Shown: one piece after another, positions 5,148 to 5,700 of the stretch
Layout: every line of letters starts with the position of its first letter
How positions within the stretch are numbered: position 1 is the first letter of the stretch
Assembly (NCBI GenBank): GCA_030039005.1
Contig: JASHQT010000281.1
Coordinates: 1-5,700, forward strand
Source of the DNA: Bryobacteraceae bacterium
GTDB taxonomy: Bacteria > Acidobacteriota > Terriglobia > Bryobacterales > Bryobacteraceae
Length of the DNA stretch: 5,700 nucleotides
Direction of reading: 5' to 3'
Translations under genes and position numbers: made by a program
Notes under the pieces: model-generated
Seen by the model: the letters and a program-made list of their open reading frames with translations, nothing else
What the model was told of the DNA's origin: nothing
The model's database searches: none

Positions 5148-5250
5148 AGTTGCACCCCCAGTGAGTGTCTCTTCAAACCGGAGAGACCCAGGCATCGCGC
5201 AAAATCGTGCGGAATGTTGCGGATACGGGTGCGGGAGGCCCGCGGCGATG

Positions 5251-5315
5251 CTGTCAACAAGACGGCCGCTTTGAGTTGGGGTGGAAAGGTAGTGGCTCCC
5301 CAGGAAGCACGGATC
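5251..5315 (+). repeat. tRNA 3'-end-like repeat, copy 6
   Basis: CTGTCAACAAGACGGCCGC leads through TTGAGTTGGGG and AAGGTA to the core GTGGCTCCCC (5292-5301), then CAGGAAGCACGGA. It joins the lead of copy 4 (CTGTCAA, AAGACG, CCG, AGTTG) to the intact core of copies 1-3, which is the main reason for treating all six as one family. Its opening 10 bases, with ACGGC, also recur at 5063-5077. Confidence 0.55.
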
Positions 5316-5337
5316 GAGTCCGTCTCCGGAGAGTTTT

Positions 5338-5367
5338 TACCGCCTATATAAAAGAAGAAGGGCGGTA
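5338..5367. repeat. 7-bp inverted repeat with AT-rich loop
   Basis: TACCGCC (5338-5344) and GGCGGTA (5361-5367) enclose a 16-nt loop, TATATAAAAGAAGAAG, unusually AT-rich for this window. It lies just downstream of repeat copy 6 and ends in a GGTACAAA like those leading copies 2 and 3. Confidence 0.35.
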
Positions 5368-5387
5368 CAAACTCGTCTTTGAGCGGG

Positions 5388-5407
5388 CCGCCGGTCATCG
5401 CCGGCGG
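5388..5407. repeat. GC-only hairpin
   Basis: CCGCCGG (5388-5394) and CCGGCGG (5401-5407) pair perfectly around TCATCG. It should be a stable stem in RNA or single-stranded DNA. No T-run follows and its role is unknown. Confidence 0.35.
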
Positions 5408-5700
5408 ATAGCGAGCCTCAATCGCTACAAGCGCTTAGCCATCGCGCGCGGTGACTTGGGGCTGCGTCCGTGCGCGAAATAAATGGAAGCAAAGGAACGC
5501 TTACAACGATTGAAGGAAGGTCGAAGGACGGCTTATGAGCACAGAGGGAGCACCATACAACACCGCAGCTCATCCGGGCCGAGATTCCGATCGCTCACTG
5601 GTTTGAACAGTTCGTATGCCTTGAAAAGTGATCCAGCGCCGATCGTCAGTCACAAGACAGAAATCTCAAATTCAAAGGGGAAAATGGGCTTTTCAACTTG

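Larger units (their letters stand above)
4938..5700. other. 763 bp without a supportable gene, rich in repeats
   Basis: This stretch holds repeat copies 5 and 6, a 16-base direct-repeat pair and several hairpins. Open frames here (for example 5165-5482 plus and 5132-5398 minus) run through the repeats and show no domain. A frame opening with ATG at 5483 stays open to the window edge for about 72 codons, but it lacks a ribosome site and recognisable motifs. I read the stretch as non-coding or as gene debris. Confidence 0.5.

Noticed and set aside
5165..5482. 105-codon plus-strand open frame with a basic C-terminal part
   Set aside because: It runs straight through repeat copy 6 and its hairpins and has no ribosome site, domain or conserved motif that I recognise.
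5483..5700. Open frame from ATG 5483 running off the window end
   Set aside because: About 72 codons without a stop can arise by chance. There is no ribosome site and no motif, and the end lies outside the window, so it cannot be judged.

Overview
The window reads as a GC-rich (well over half G+C by eye) bacterial chromosome segment. The gene content and the many dispersed tRNA-tail-like repeats would fit a soil member of the Acidobacteriota. That placement is an inference from style and from remembered relatives; no phylogenetic marker is present.

Layout. Positions 63-1811 (minus) hold a full-length pyruvate decarboxylase of the Zymomonas type, with all thiamine-diphosphate and catalytic residues intact. 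A 520-bp gap (1812-2331) separates it from a divergently oriented, probably lipid-anchored alpha/beta-hydrolase (esterase family, 2332-3303, plus). After a 328-bp gap comes a minus-strand toxin-antitoxin operon: a HigB/Gp49-like RelE-family toxin (3961-4305) followed by a HigA-like XRE antitoxin (3632-3964). The two overlap by ATGA, and an AT-rich inverted repeat covers the promoter. A small plus-strand ORF (4602-4937) encodes an unrecognised protein with a clean leucine-zipper-like coiled coil. The last 760 bp (4938-5700) hold repeats and hairpins but no gene I can support.

The most unusual aspect is the material between the genes. A degenerate repeat with core GTGGCTCCCC occurs in the same orientation at 1, 2160, 3492 and 5292, with two more diverged copies around 4371-4428 and 5002-5059. 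In the best copies the core is followed by GGATTCGAACC, the complement of a tRNA T-loop. The unit therefore looks like the antisense of a tRNA 3' end (T-arm, acceptor strand, CCA), but no copy has a whole tRNA. The copies split the window into one-gene or one-operon modules: pdc, esterase, toxin-antitoxin, zipper ORF. This would fit repeated insertion or recombination at tRNA-derived attachment sequences, or a mobile repeat that lands between genes. No integrase, transposase or integron gene is present in the window.

Functionally the genes do not form one pathway. Pyruvate decarboxylase would turn pyruvate into acetaldehyde and CO2, but no alcohol or aldehyde dehydrogenase lies beside it here. 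The esterase is probably exported. The toxin-antitoxin pair is a self-contained accessory module. Gene directions alternate, so apart from the toxin-antitoxin operon each gene is probably transcribed alone.
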